NCBI GenBank assembly: GCA_964528675.1
Contig: CAZGTU010000003.1
Span: 58,965 to 122,964, forward strand
Direction of reading: 5' to 3'
Length of the DNA stretch: 64,000 nucleotides
Origin: CAYRTD01 sp964528675
GTDB taxonomy: Bacteria > Bacteroidota > Bacteroidia > Bacteroidales > GCA-2748055
Shown here in pieces: positions 43,138-52,455 of this stretch; position 1 is the stretch's first letter; the number at the start of each line of letters is the position of its first letter. A program made the translations under genes and the position numbers. Below the pieces are notes generated by a model. The model was not told the origin of the DNA. It saw only the letters and a program-made list of their open reading frames with translations, and did not search any database.

Positions 43138-44013
43138 CTAATCTATTTTATTCACAAGACCGGTGAGCCATTCCTTAAACTCATTTCCAAAATCTTCCCG
43201 TTTGAGCCCGTAAATAACATTGGTTTTCAAAAAATCCAGTTTATTACCGATATCATACCTGATTCCGTCAAATCTCAAACCATACATATCGTGTTCTTTC
43301 ACCATGAGCTGCATAGCGTCGGTTAACTGAATTTCATCATTTTTTCCTGGTTTGACTTTTTCAAGGTAGTCGAATATTTCCGGGGTGAAGATATACCTTG
43401 AAGCAATAGCAAGATTGGAAGGAGCTTCTTCCACTGAAGGCTTTTCAATGAAATCCTTTACTTTGAAAGTTTGATCTAAGATTTCTTCTCCATCAATAAC
43501 CCCGTACCGGGAAACAACCTGGGGGTCAACTTCCTCAAGTGCTACCACAGAACGCTGGTATTTGTTATAGACCTCCATCAGTTGTTGTGTAACCGGAATA
43601 TTATTATTTGACTCGATAAGAGTATCCCCCAACAATACAGCGAATGGTTCATTATTTGTATGGAATCTGCCGTATCTCACAGCATCTCCAAGGCCGTTCA
43701 ATTCCTTTTGCCAGATAAAATGAATATTTGCAAGATCGGTAATCTTCTTGATTTCTTCCAGTTCTTCCTGCTTTCTTTTCTCTGCCAATTGCATCTCAAG
43801 CTCATAATTCCGGTCAAAATGTTCCTCTATGGATCTCTTTCCCTTACCTATGATCATAAGAATATCGGTTATACCCGATTCAGCGGCTTCTTCAACTACT
43901 CTCTGAATGGTTGGTGTATCAACAATGGGCAACATTTCTTTCGGTTGGGATTTTGTTGCAGGTAAAAACCGGGTTCCGAACCCTGCTGCAGGAATAATAG
44001 CTTTCTTTATCAT
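43138..44013 (-). CDS. galU: UTP--glucose-1-phosphate uridylyltransferase
   Basis: A 291-residue nucleotidyltransferase that makes UDP-glucose from UTP and glucose-1-phosphate. Motifs are KAIIPAAGFGTRFLPATKSQPKEMLPIVD (nucleotide binding), LIIGKGKRSIEEHFDRNYELE-type segment, AVLLGDTLIE (metal Asp) and VKDFIEKPS (sugar-phosphate Lys). Length and order are those of GalU. It lies 102 bp after a glucuronokinase-like gene on the same strand, so its product might also act on glucuronate-1-phosphate, which some relatives accept; that is inference. Confidence 0.93.
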   Translation of the reverse strand: MIKKAIIPAAGFGTRFLPATKSQPKEMLPIVDTPTIQRVVEEAAESGITDILMIIGKGKRSIEEHFDRNYELEMQLAEKRKQEELEEIKKITDLANIHFIWQKELNGLGDAVRYGRFHTNNEPFAVLLGDTLIESNNNIPVTQQLMEVYNKYQRSVVALEEVDPQVVSRYGVIDGEEILDQTFKVKDFIEKPSVEEAPSNLAIASRYIFTPEIFDYLEKVKPGKNDEIQLTDAMQLMVKEHDMYGLRFDGIRYDIGNKLDFLKTNVIYGLKREDFGNEFKEWLTGLVNKID

Positions 44014-44115
44014 CTTAAAATCACGCTTTGTATAGTTATTTTATGCGAATGAAGTGATTTTATCGGAAAAATCATAACCACTCTATTCAAAAAGATATAG
44101 TGATAAACCAGGATC

Positions 44116-45129
44116 TTACTTTTCTTTCCTTTCTTTAACAATTTCTGGAATAATGAGGTCCACTCCTATTTCACCAAGTCTTACCTTCAATTCCTGCAAA
44201 CTGCTATAATCGGAATAGGTCCCGATAATAGCCCCGCCCGAGCCGGTAAACTTGGCGGATGCTCCTGTTTTCCTTGCTACCTCAACCATTTGAAGGTTTT
44301 TCTCGCTCAGGGTCATCACCGATCTGCGTATGTCGAAATTCTTATTCATTAGCTTTCCTACTTTAACTGCATCACCGTCAAGCAGAGCTTTGTAAGTTTC
44401 ATCTGTAAGATTCTTCCATTTCTCAATAGCTTCCAGCACTCCCTTATCCCTGATGTTAAAACGTTCACGAAAATTATCATGCACAATTTCAGAACCTTCG
44501 GAAAGATCTCTTCTGTAAGCAATATAAAAATCAGGAAAATTATCGACAGGAATTTCTTTGTAACTTCCGTATCCCTGGCGCTTCATTATTTTTTTGTCAA
44601 AGTCCATCAAAACTGGAGTTTCATAAGCCTGGGCAACGCGATCCTGAAGTCCTGCGGAAATTTTTAATTCTTTAGTTTCTACAGATAGAACAAGGTTGGC
44701 GAGGGCCGGACGGGGAATTTCGACATTGAAAAAACGCATAAGCGCTCTCATACATGCTGTTATAATGGCACTCGATCCGGCCAGACCCAGCCTGAAAGGT
44801 ATATCAGAATCGTAGCGTATGGTGAAATTTTTATCGCCAATTGCTATACTATTATCAACACAATATTCATAAAATTTTTTAATGGAAGCTTTTAGTAAAC
44901 GAATGCCACCATAATAGCCATATAAACCTACCTCCCCTGCAAGACCGGAAATGCTCTTGAAGACAGCCGAGTCATACTGTGATGGTATTAGCTCCAGTTC
45001 AGGCGATTCATAAAGCACGATTTCTGCCTTAAAATTCTTGAAAAGAAATGCAATTGTTTTTCCAAAATAACCGTCGGAGGGATTACCGATCAAGGCTGCT
45101 CGCGGATATGAAACTGTTTTTATAATCAA
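44116..45129 (-). CDS. GHMP kinase, glucuronokinase-like
   Basis: A 337-residue small-molecule kinase. It resembles plant glucuronokinase along its whole length: RAALIGNPSDGYFGKTIAFLF at the N-terminus, YDSDIPFRLGLAGSSAIITAC (the GHMP ATP loop), LVLSVETKELKISAGLQDRVAQ, MNKNFDIRRSVM and MVEVARKTGASAKFTGSGGAIIG. Known glucuronokinases phosphorylate D-glucuronate at C1 as a salvage step to UDP-glucuronate. The start overlaps the GT2 gene by 4 bp, and galU lies downstream, so the kinase and the uridylyltransferase could feed the glycosyltransferases. Related GHMP kinases for other sugars (such as galacturonate) cannot be excluded. Confidence 0.8.
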   Translation of the reverse strand: MIIKTVSYPRAALIGNPSDGYFGKTIAFLFKNFKAEIVLYESPELELIPSQYDSAVFKSISGLAGEVGLYGYYGGIRLLKASIKKFYEYCVDNSIAIGDKNFTIRYDSDIPFRLGLAGSSAIITACMRALMRFFNVEIPRPALANLVLSVETKELKISAGLQDRVAQAYETPVLMDFDKKIMKRQGYGSYKEIPVDNFPDFYIAYRRDLSEGSEIVHDNFRERFNIRDKGVLEAIEKWKNLTDETYKALLDGDAVKVGKLMNKNFDIRRSVMTLSEKNLQMVEVARKTGASAKFTGSGGAIIGTYSDYSSLQELKVRLGEIGVDLIIPEIVKERKEK

Positions 45130-45890
45130 TTTTCTGAAGTTTTGAGTTCGTGATTAAAAATTTTGTACCTGGCAATGCCGGTTTTCTGAAAAAAATATGC
45201 GAAAGAAGTCTTAATAACTCCAATTCCATAAGTAGCACTTCTTCTGAAATTTATCGAAGATGCTTCCTTAAAATATTTTGTAGGACAGGTAATTTCAGCA
45301 ATTTCAAAACCTGCATAGAAGATCTGTGCAAGCATTTGATTATCAAATACGAAATCATCAGAATTAGCATTATAGTCAATAGAACGTAAAACATTTGCTG
45401 AAAATGCCCTGAACCCGGTATGATATTCGGAAAGTTTCTGATTCATTATGAGATTTTGAAAAAGCGTCAGGAACCTGTTGGCAACATATTTGTAAAGTGG
45501 CATGCCCCCTTTCAATGCTCCCTTTCCCAGAATTCGGGAACCCAGCACGGCTTCATAAACATCATTGGCAATTAACCAGGCCATGGAATGAATGAGTTTC
45601 GGCGTATACTGGTAATCAGGATGAAGCATAATCACTATATCCGAATTAAGTTCAAGTGCTTTATCATAACAGGATTTCTGGTTTCCTCCATATCCCCTGT
45701 TATTTTCATGGATTATTATATGTTCAATTCCTACTTTTTTTGCAATCGCCGGAGTTTCATCACTGCTCCTGTCATCCACGAGAACCACCTCATCAACAAT
45801 GTCGAACGGGATTTCATTATAGGTCATTTCCAGCGTTTTAGCGGCATTGTATGCTGGCAGAACAACAGTTATTTTTTTATTTTTGATCAT
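45126..45890 (-). CDS. Family 2 glycosyltransferase, polyprenyl-phosphate type
   Basis: A 254-residue GT-A enzyme: ITVVLPAYNAAKTLEMTYNEI, VVLVDDRSSDETPAIAKKVG, ENNRGYGGNQKSCYDKAL, and VIMLHPDYQYTP in place of the usual DADxQ motif. LGSRILGKGALKGGMPLYKYVANRFL is typical of dolichyl/undecaprenyl-phosphate glycosyltransferases. It lacks C-terminal membrane segments. It would load a sugar on a polyprenyl phosphate, which the neighbouring GT39 enzyme then uses. It overlaps the genes on both sides by 4 bp. Confidence 0.88.
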   Translation of the reverse strand: MIKNKKITVVLPAYNAAKTLEMTYNEIPFDIVDEVVLVDDRSSDETPAIAKKVGIEHIIIHENNRGYGGNQKSCYDKALELNSDIVIMLHPDYQYTPKLIHSMAWLIANDVYEAVLGSRILGKGALKGGMPLYKYVANRFLTLFQNLIMNQKLSEYHTGFRAFSANVLRSIDYNANSDDFVFDNQMLAQIFYAGFEIAEITCPTKYFKEASSINFRRSATYGIGVIKTSFAYFFQKTGIARYKIFNHELKTSEN

Positions 45891-47518
45891 TCTGAACGTT
45901 TTGTAAATACGAATCCATTTTTTTCGTACAGCAGTTCAAGCTGTGGATATTCCTCCAGGTATCTTTCTTTCCGCTGGATCTTAAATACAAAATAAGCAGG
46001 TTTGTCAATATCGCCATTCAGTAACCATTCTTTTTCGGTTGCTTCAGGATCATCATAAGGTTGGATCCTTGAATAATAGAGATGTGCGTAAGACTTGAAA
46101 CCAAGAGTACTGACATAAACATCTTCATCTTCAAGGCTTTTATAGAACTCTATTGCAGCACGCTGCGTATATCCTTCAATTCTTGGTGTAATAAATAAAA
46201 TGGTTGCATAAGTAAAAAAAATGGTTGCAGAAAAAATGCCCACAATCCTGGAAATAATGTTTTTCAAGCCGAACATAATATATAAGATGATCACGAAGAA
46301 CAATATACCGATCAACATTTCATAGCCTGACCAATGAACATCAGCTTCAAGGTTGGCAAGGGCGAAAGGATCGTTGATCCATTTTTCCAGGGGTAAATTC
46401 TCTTTGTATTTACCAACAATAGTGATCAATACAACAGCAGCAGCATAGATAAAAGAAACCACGATAAGCAGCACCTTTTTATATTTCAGGAATACTTTCT
46501 TTTGTTGAATAATTCGAAAAACCATTTTTGTTCCCAGAAAAGTCAGGGGAAAATAACACAAAGAAGAATAGTGAACGATCTTGGTATCAACGATGGTAAA
46601 TAATATGAGAACTACCCAGAACAGTATCCTCATCCATAAACCAAAGGATTTGGAGCGATAAAACTCAAGAATGGATCCGAATAATGCCGGCAGGGCAAAA
46701 ATAGATGCCGGAAATACTCCGATAAATAACACCACAAAATGATAAAGAAAAAAACCTCCGTGTCCGGCATCCTCCGTACTGAATAATCGAATCTGATAAA
46801 CAATGAAGTCACGGATGATGTCCATATTTCCGTTGAGCATTTGCAAAACGAACCATGAACTGCCGCTAAAAACAAGCACAATTACAAATATAAGAACATC
46901 CTTTGGGCTCGTACTTATCCTTGCTTTCACCATAAAAAGATAGACTATGAAAACAAGGATAAGAACAAGAATGGCGACAGGTCCTTTGGTAATGACAGCA
47001 AGACCAAAGAAGAGGGCTGACAGTACCAGGTTTTTTATCTTTTCTTCCTGGAAAATGAAATAATAGCTAAAATGCACGATCCCCAGAAACGTCAGAAGAT
47101 TAAACCAGGGATCGATAATACCTGACTTGAAGTAAAAGAACGGAAGTACACTACCCGAATAAACCAGCATCCATAAAAGTCCGAATCTTTCATCAACCAC
47201 CCGTCTGCCGACCCGAAAAATCACAATAAGACTGAGAATGCCTGCAATCGCATTGGGAAAACGCATAGCAAATTCATTCAAGCCAAAAACTTTTACTGAT
47301 AATACCTGCAACCAGAAGAAAAAGGGAGGTTTTTCCCAGAAAGGTTCATAATTAATCTGTACAGTGAGGAAATTTCCGCTTACCAGCATCTCCCTGGCAG
47401 ATTCAGCGAAGTTAATTTCATCCCAGTCGAAGAGATGAACACCACCGAGAAAAGGTATGAAAAATACTAAACCAGCCAGTAAAGCTAATATGTAAGCAAA
47501 ACCTGCTTTGATTTTCAT
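45887..47518 (-). CDS. Family 39-type (ArnT-like) membrane glycosyltransferase
   Basis: A 543-residue polytopic protein with about eleven membrane segments. The first loop has the catalytic DWDEINFAESAREML (Asp-Glu) and NYEPFWEKPPFFFWLQ, the hallmark of GT39/GT83 (ArnT, PMT) enzymes that transfer a sugar from polyprenyl phosphate to lipid A, protein or glycan on the outer side of the inner membrane. A soluble tail (about 450-543) follows. It overlaps the PAP2 gene and GT2 gene by 4 bp each, so the proteins are translated together. The acceptor is unknown. Confidence 0.88.
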   Translation of the reverse strand: MKIKAGFAYILALLAGLVFFIPFLGGVHLFDWDEINFAESAREMLVSGNFLTVQINYEPFWEKPPFFFWLQVLSVKVFGLNEFAMRFPNAIAGILSLIVIFRVGRRVVDERFGLLWMLVYSGSVLPFFYFKSGIIDPWFNLLTFLGIVHFSYYFIFQEEKIKNLVLSALFFGLAVITKGPVAILVLILVFIVYLFMVKARISTSPKDVLIFVIVLVFSGSSWFVLQMLNGNMDIIRDFIVYQIRLFSTEDAGHGGFFLYHFVVLFIGVFPASIFALPALFGSILEFYRSKSFGLWMRILFWVVLILFTIVDTKIVHYSSLCYFPLTFLGTKMVFRIIQQKKVFLKYKKVLLIVVSFIYAAAVVLITIVGKYKENLPLEKWINDPFALANLEADVHWSGYEMLIGILFFVIILYIMFGLKNIISRIVGIFSATIFFTYATILFITPRIEGYTQRAAIEFYKSLEDEDVYVSTLGFKSYAHLYYSRIQPYDDPEATEKEWLLNGDIDKPAYFVFKIQRKERYLEEYPQLELLYEKNGFVFTKRSE

Positions 47519-48177
47519 TTGACTCTTGGTTTAATAATTCTGGAGCTCAAAGATACATTCAACCACGGTTTTTTCCATTGAAAAACCCAATTATAAAAAA
47601 TAAATGAAGATAAAACCCCGATCAAAGATCCTGCGATAACATCCACCGGAAAATGTACAGCAAGGTAAACCCTTGAGAATCCAACTAATACAGCAATCAG
47701 TAATAATATTAGTTTAAGATACCATTGTTTTACAAGAAAGGATATACCGATAAAGCATGCAAAAGCTGTTGTAGAATGTCCTGATGGAAAGGAAAACATC
47801 ATCGGAGTATCATAGCCGGGAATGGTATATATATCAATAGCAAGCTCATTAAAATAGGCAACCGGTCTGAGCTTATCTTCAAAAACAAAACGCTTCAGAA
47901 TTTGTACCAGTATCCCCGAAAACATAAATGATAAGGCCAGGTATATTCCATGCCTGATCCTGTAAAGCAGAAAAAACAGGGCTACAATTGCCGCAAAAAA
48001 ACCGTCACCGAGAAAAGTGATGTAGGGCATTATAGTATCCAGAAAAGGAGAATGAAACCTATTGAGCATCAAAAAACTTTCTGCTTTTGGCACAGCATAG
48101 ATATATATTATTCCTATGATCAGGAAGGCATAGTAATAATATAGATCCTTATTTATAAACTCTACTCTTTTTCTCAA
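47515..48177 (-). CDS. PAP2 family membrane phosphatase
   Basis: A 220-residue protein with about six membrane segments and the full acid phosphatase signature: KLRPVAYF (KxxxxxxRP part), FPSGHSTTAFA (PSGH) and SRVYLAVHFPVDVIAG (SRxxxxxHxxxD). It likely removes phosphate from a lipid such as undecaprenyl pyrophosphate or from lipid A. It is the first gene of the overlapping PAP2-GT39-GT2-GHMP kinase cluster, which fits recycling of the polyprenyl carrier used by those transferases. Confidence 0.9.
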   Translation of the reverse strand: MRKRVEFINKDLYYYYAFLIIGIIYIYAVPKAESFLMLNRFHSPFLDTIMPYITFLGDGFFAAIVALFFLLYRIRHGIYLALSFMFSGILVQILKRFVFEDKLRPVAYFNELAIDIYTIPGYDTPMMFSFPSGHSTTAFACFIGISFLVKQWYLKLILLLIAVLVGFSRVYLAVHFPVDVIAGSLIGVLSSFIFYNWVFQWKKPWLNVSLSSRIIKPRVK

Positions 48178-48211
48178 TTCAGGGTAATTTGGTTATTTCA
48201 GCTATAATAGA

Positions 48212-51022
48212 TTATTCAAGTAATTCCCTGCCTGTCACTTTATTTTTCTGTGTGGCAGGAACACCTTTTTTCATCCAATCGGGCATGGGTTCTGATTTCA
48301 AAAAGTGATCAAAGAACTGCATCATTCTTATATCAAGGTCCAATCTGTTGGGCCAGCGCACCAGGTTATGAGCTTCATCGTTATATGTAAGCATCCATGC
48401 AGGTTTGTCGAGCCTTCTCAGCGCTACGAAGTATTCAATTCCCTGGTACCATGGAACAGCTCCGTCGGCATCATTGTGCATTATTAAGAGGGGAGTTTCA
48501 ATTCTGTTAACATGGAAAAGGGGTGAATTTTCAAGGTAAAGATCCAGTTCGTCCCAGAGGGTCCCTCCTATCCGGCTCTGTGTCTTTTCATACTGAAACA
48601 TGCGACTCATTCCGGTTCCCCACCTGATACCTCCATAAGCACTGGTCATATTGCTTACCGGAGCACCTGCCATTGCAGCTTCAAAGAGATTTGTTCTTGT
48701 TACAAGCCAGGCAATCTGGTATCCACCCCAGCTTTGCCCTTGCAATCCCATTCTTTCACTGTCAATAAAATCATAACGTTCAACCATTGCCTGCGTACCG
48801 GAAACTACAGCATCGTAAGCACTCTGTCCCGGATAACCAACACGATACACAATATCAGGAATAAAAACTATATAACCCTTACTGGTGCAGAAAGCCGGAT
48901 TGATTATACTTCTGCTTGGTGAAGGTATCCTGTGCCGATGAATACCCTCTGATGATCGTTCATAGAAATAAACAAGCATGGGGTATTTCTTTGTGGTATC
49001 TAGGTTTTCAGGAGTATATAGCCTTCCCTTCAGATGATCTCCGTTAAATGATACCCAGTTCACCAATCGTACATCTCCCCAGAGAAAATTATCCTGCTGG
49101 GGATTAGCATCAGAAATTTTTTGGGTTGATTGCATTTTCTCTCCCTCTGAAATATAGAGATCATTAAAATCCCGGAAATCCCCTTTTCGGAAAGCAAACA
49201 CCTCATCTTCTTCAGCTTTGATCAAACCAGAGTAATCATGTGCTGAAGAAATGAGCTCTGTCAATTTTCCATTTTTATATAAGTAGTATCCTTCATCCAT
49301 GGTTTCTGAATTAAAGGAAGTGAGATAAAAGGGATCATCAAGATCAATGTAATATTCCTCCCTATCAAGCTTTCTGTAGCGAAGATAGGTCTTATTCTCA
49401 CGTCCTTTTCCTCCGGTAAGAATTTCCGGGGCTTGTTTGCCTGACGGATCAATTTTCCAGATATCATAGCGGTCATAGATGAGAACATATTCATCATTCC
49501 CGGTAAAGCCTGCAAAACCATAACTACCGGGAAGCCTGGGAATATCGTTTTGTTCATTATAGAAATTGGCATCAATATCTTTTGTAAGATTATGTTTTTC
49601 TCCAGATGAAATATTCATAGATATCCATGCACTATCGGCCATGGAATAATAAAGTATATAATTCCCGAAAGGAGATAAAGTTACACTCCCTGGAATTTTC
49701 TTCTCAATCAATGTTTTTTCACCACTACTGGCATCTATAGAATAAACATCCTTGTACCTCAGGCCTTCCCATGATATTAATTTGCCATAATGTTCATCGG
49801 CAAACCCCAGCATAATATTACCATTGCCTTCATGCATTGTCCTGACAGATCTTACCACTGAATCGGCAAGCTGTACCGGCATTTTCCGCTCAAAATCATA
49901 ATAAGCCAGGTAGGTTCTTTTTTTCTCCCGGTCGAGTTGCTTTTTTTGCATGGGTTGTAAGATCTGATCTTCCCAGCTCCAAACATCAACCGAGACCCTT
50001 TCATCTTCTAATAGTGTATCTTCGGGTTCTTTTTCTATTTCAGGAGATGTGCCAAAAAACAACCTGTCTGAATTGCCTGAAAAGTAAACTTTACCATTCA
50101 TATTCACAAGCAGGTTATCGGGAAGACCATTGCCTGTGCTGTCAATTACCACTTCAGAGTTTCCTTTACCGATTTCCCAGTAATGCAATTCAAAACCCAT
50201 GATTTTTGAACTATCGTTTGTGAAAAGAAAAGCCATTTTTTTACCTGAATCATCTACATCCAGGTTTTTGGCAATCCCATTACCCTCATGACAAATTTCC
50301 AGTACATTATTTTTAGAACTCAGGGCATAAACTACAGAAACAAGAGCGGTATCCGGTGAAATCTGATGAAAACCTACCAGGTTTCCATTCTTTGAAAGAG
50401 CATAAGAAGCTACATTTTCAAAACGCTGGCTTGATTTGTCTTCTGGATTATATACTACCAGATCGGCAAGTTTATATTCTTTCTTTATCCCGTGTTTTCC
50501 TTTTTCGTTCTCCTTTTCAGTTTCTTCCTTTTCCTCTTTTTCTTGCAGTTTTTCTTCTTGAATATAGGCATGATGATACACAAGCAGGTTATTATCTTCC
50601 TCGCTTAAGCTAAAAGATCTTACATTTGCGACTTTTTCGATCTCACCGGAATTCAGGTCCATAATAAACAGGGAATCTTTGGGCATTTCCGATTCTTTCA
50701 TTTTTGCTTTTTTAGCTGCTCTTAAAGTATCGAAAGGAACAGCTACCATTCCGACCAGGTAATCGGAATCGAAACTGAATTTTGCGGAATGACCTCTCTT
50801 TATGGTATCATTTTTCTCATTTTTAATATCCCGAATTATCAAGATGCCATCTCCTTTCTGGGGATTGATCTCCCAGGAAATATATCTTCCGTCAGGAGAA
50901 AAATTCTGATCAATGAGTTCCTTCCAATCTTCATAAACATCCGTAGTAAGAGGAACTTTCTCTTGTGAATAAGCGGTGACGGATATAATTAAAAGCAGGA
51001 CAAAAAGGAAATATTTTTTCAT
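48212..51022 (-). CDS. S9 family serine peptidase (prolyl oligopeptidase type)
   Basis: About 936 residues. I use the ATG at 51022 (MKKYFLFVLLLII), which starts a clean signal peptide; an ATG at 51031 in frame adds three residues. The first about 680 residues form a beta-propeller with a low-complexity Glu/Lys stretch near 165-185. The C-terminal alpha/beta hydrolase domain has GLQGQSWGGYQIAWL (nucleophile Ser), MHNDADGAVPWYQG (Asp) and YNDEAHNLVRWPN (His). It would cleave oligopeptides in the periplasm. It is divergent from galK. Confidence 0.92.
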   Translation of the reverse strand: MKKYFLFVLLLIISVTAYSQEKVPLTTDVYEDWKELIDQNFSPDGRYISWEINPQKGDGILIIRDIKNEKNDTIKRGHSAKFSFDSDYLVGMVAVPFDTLRAAKKAKMKESEMPKDSLFIMDLNSGEIEKVANVRSFSLSEEDNNLLVYHHAYIQEEKLQEKEEKEETEKENEKGKHGIKKEYKLADLVVYNPEDKSSQRFENVASYALSKNGNLVGFHQISPDTALVSVVYALSSKNNVLEICHEGNGIAKNLDVDDSGKKMAFLFTNDSSKIMGFELHYWEIGKGNSEVVIDSTGNGLPDNLLVNMNGKVYFSGNSDRLFFGTSPEIEKEPEDTLLEDERVSVDVWSWEDQILQPMQKKQLDREKKRTYLAYYDFERKMPVQLADSVVRSVRTMHEGNGNIMLGFADEHYGKLISWEGLRYKDVYSIDASSGEKTLIEKKIPGSVTLSPFGNYILYYSMADSAWISMNISSGEKHNLTKDIDANFYNEQNDIPRLPGSYGFAGFTGNDEYVLIYDRYDIWKIDPSGKQAPEILTGGKGRENKTYLRYRKLDREEYYIDLDDPFYLTSFNSETMDEGYYLYKNGKLTELISSAHDYSGLIKAEEDEVFAFRKGDFRDFNDLYISEGEKMQSTQKISDANPQQDNFLWGDVRLVNWVSFNGDHLKGRLYTPENLDTTKKYPMLVYFYERSSEGIHRHRIPSPSRSIINPAFCTSKGYIVFIPDIVYRVGYPGQSAYDAVVSGTQAMVERYDFIDSERMGLQGQSWGGYQIAWLVTRTNLFEAAMAGAPVSNMTSAYGGIRWGTGMSRMFQYEKTQSRIGGTLWDELDLYLENSPLFHVNRIETPLLIMHNDADGAVPWYQGIEYFVALRRLDKPAWMLTYNDEAHNLVRWPNRLDLDIRMMQFFDHFLKSEPMPDWMKKGVPATQKNKVTGRELLE

Positions 51023-51115
51023 TTTATACATATTGGACTTAGTGATTTTTAAAAAGAAATTTTAAAGATAATTTTTTTTCTTTTTAACAGAAATTATGTT
51101 TCCCTCAATTTATAA

Positions 51116-51145
51116 TTGTTCTGTTCACTTTAATTTATATTTTTG
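51116..51145 (+). promoter_or_regulatory. Bacteroidota sigma-70 promoter of galK
   Basis: TTG (51116-51118) and TATTTTTG (51138-51145) are separated by exactly 19 bp, matching the Bacteroidota TTG-N19-TAnnTTTG consensus. The ATG of galK follows 22 bp after the -7 box. This is the only promoter in the window where I find both elements at the standard distance. Confidence 0.7.
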
Positions 51146-51167
51146 AGATTCACAAAAAAAATAAACG

Positions 51168-52328
51168 ATGAACAAAGAAGAATTAATACAGGAATTTTAT
51201 AAAAATTTTGGAAAGGGAGAAGATGACCCCAGGGTTTTTTTCTCCCCCGGACGAGTAAATTTGATAGGTGAACATACTGATTATAACGGTGGATATGTTT
51301 TCCCCTGTGCTCTTGATTTCGGCACCAAACTGGTAATAAGGAAAAACGACCTGAATAAATATCGTTTCATGACCACTAATTTTGATGATAAGGGGGAAAT
51401 TCCGTCAACGACAGGTCTTGAAAAGAAAAATAATCACTGGTACAACTACCCTTTGGGTGTCATTGATCAATTCAATCAACGTGACATCGCATTTACAGGT
51501 ATCGATTTTCTTTTTTCAGGCGATATTCCCAATGGTGCAGGGCTATCGAGTTCGGCTTCCATTGAAACGGTCACCGCATTTGCTCTGAATGAGATCTTTG
51601 AGCTGGGATTTGAAAAGATGGAAATGGTTAAGCTTTGCCAGAAAGCAGAAAATGAATTTGTGGGAGTGAATTGCGGTATCATGGATCAATTTGCGGTTAT
51701 GATGGGTGAAAAAGATCATGCTCTCTTCCTGAACTGTGCCACCCTTGAATATGAAAAAGTCCCCCTGAAAATGGATGGTTACAAGCTGATAATTTCCAAT
51801 ACCAATAAGCGTCGCGGGCTGGCAGATTCAAAATATAATGAGAGAAGAAGTCAGTGTGAAACTGCTGTTGAAATGCTTAGCCGGGAAAATCCAATTGAAA
51901 ATCTCAGCGCAATAAGCTTTGATGATTTTCAAAACCAGAAAGGATTAATCAAAGAAGAAATAGTTCAACAAAGGGCCAAACACGTCATCTCCGAAAATAA
52001 CCGTGTGCTGCTTGCCATTGATGCTCTGAAAGCAAATCACCTGGAGGAATTCGGAAAACTTATGAACCAGTCTCACGATTCCCTCCGTGAAGATTATGAG
52101 GTGACCGGTGTTGAACTTGACACCCTGGTTGAGGAAGCCAGGAAAGTTGACGGCGTGCTCGGCTCCCGCATGACAGGGGCAGGTTTTGGAGGATGCACCG
52201 TAAGTCTGGTGGAAGAAGATGCCATTGATGATTTTAAAAAGAAAGTTGGGGAAGGATATTATGAAAAAACCGGTCTTGTGGCTGTTTTTTACATTGCTGA
52301 GGTTGGTGATGGGGCGAAAGGAATTTAG
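51168..52328 (+). CDS. galK: Galactokinase
   Basis: A 386-residue GHMP kinase that phosphorylates D-galactose at C1 as the first committed Leloir step. Motifs: SPGRVNLIGEHTDYNGGYVFP (galactokinase signature), IPNGAGLSSSASIE (ATP loop) and GSRMTGAGFGGCTVSLVEE (C-terminal GHMP). Length is standard. It carries its own promoter; aldose 1-epimerase, the partner enzyme, is 2.5 kb downstream on the other strand and galU is 7 kb away. Its TAG stop is part of the TAGACCAT word of the following repeat. Confidence 0.96.
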   Translation: MNKEELIQEFYKNFGKGEDDPRVFFSPGRVNLIGEHTDYNGGYVFPCALDFGTKLVIRKNDLNKYRFMTTNFDDKGEIPSTTGLEKKNNHWYNYPLGVIDQFNQRDIAFTGIDFLFSGDIPNGAGLSSSASIETVTAFALNEIFELGFEKMEMVKLCQKAENEFVGVNCGIMDQFAVMMGEKDHALFLNCATLEYEKVPLKMDGYKLIISNTNKRRGLADSKYNERRSQCETAVEMLSRENPIENLSAISFDDFQNQKGLIKEEIVQQRAKHVISENNRVLLAIDALKANHLEEFGKLMNQSHDSLREDYEVTGVELDTLVEEARKVDGVLGSRMTGAGFGGCTVSLVEEDAIDDFKKKVGEGYYEKTGLVAVFYIAEVGDGAKGI

Positions 52329-52404
52329 ACCATAGTAGAGACCATGGACCATAGACCATACCTGCCCGTCGACGCGAAGGCTAGCGCAATGGCAGGCGGG
52401 GACC
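52326..52404. repeat. Composite repeat with palindrome copy E
   Basis: TAGACCATAGTAGAGACCATGG words followed by the palindrome TACCTGCCCGTCGACGCG ... AATGGCAGGCGGGG (52359-52401), then ACCATAAACCCTTAACC. It starts at the galK stop codon and is followed within 55 bp by the GH3-like remnant. Confidence 0.85.
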
Positions 52405-52455
52405 ATAAACCCTTAACCCCCAACCAGGACAAGCCAGAACCAAACAAATTTTTGA

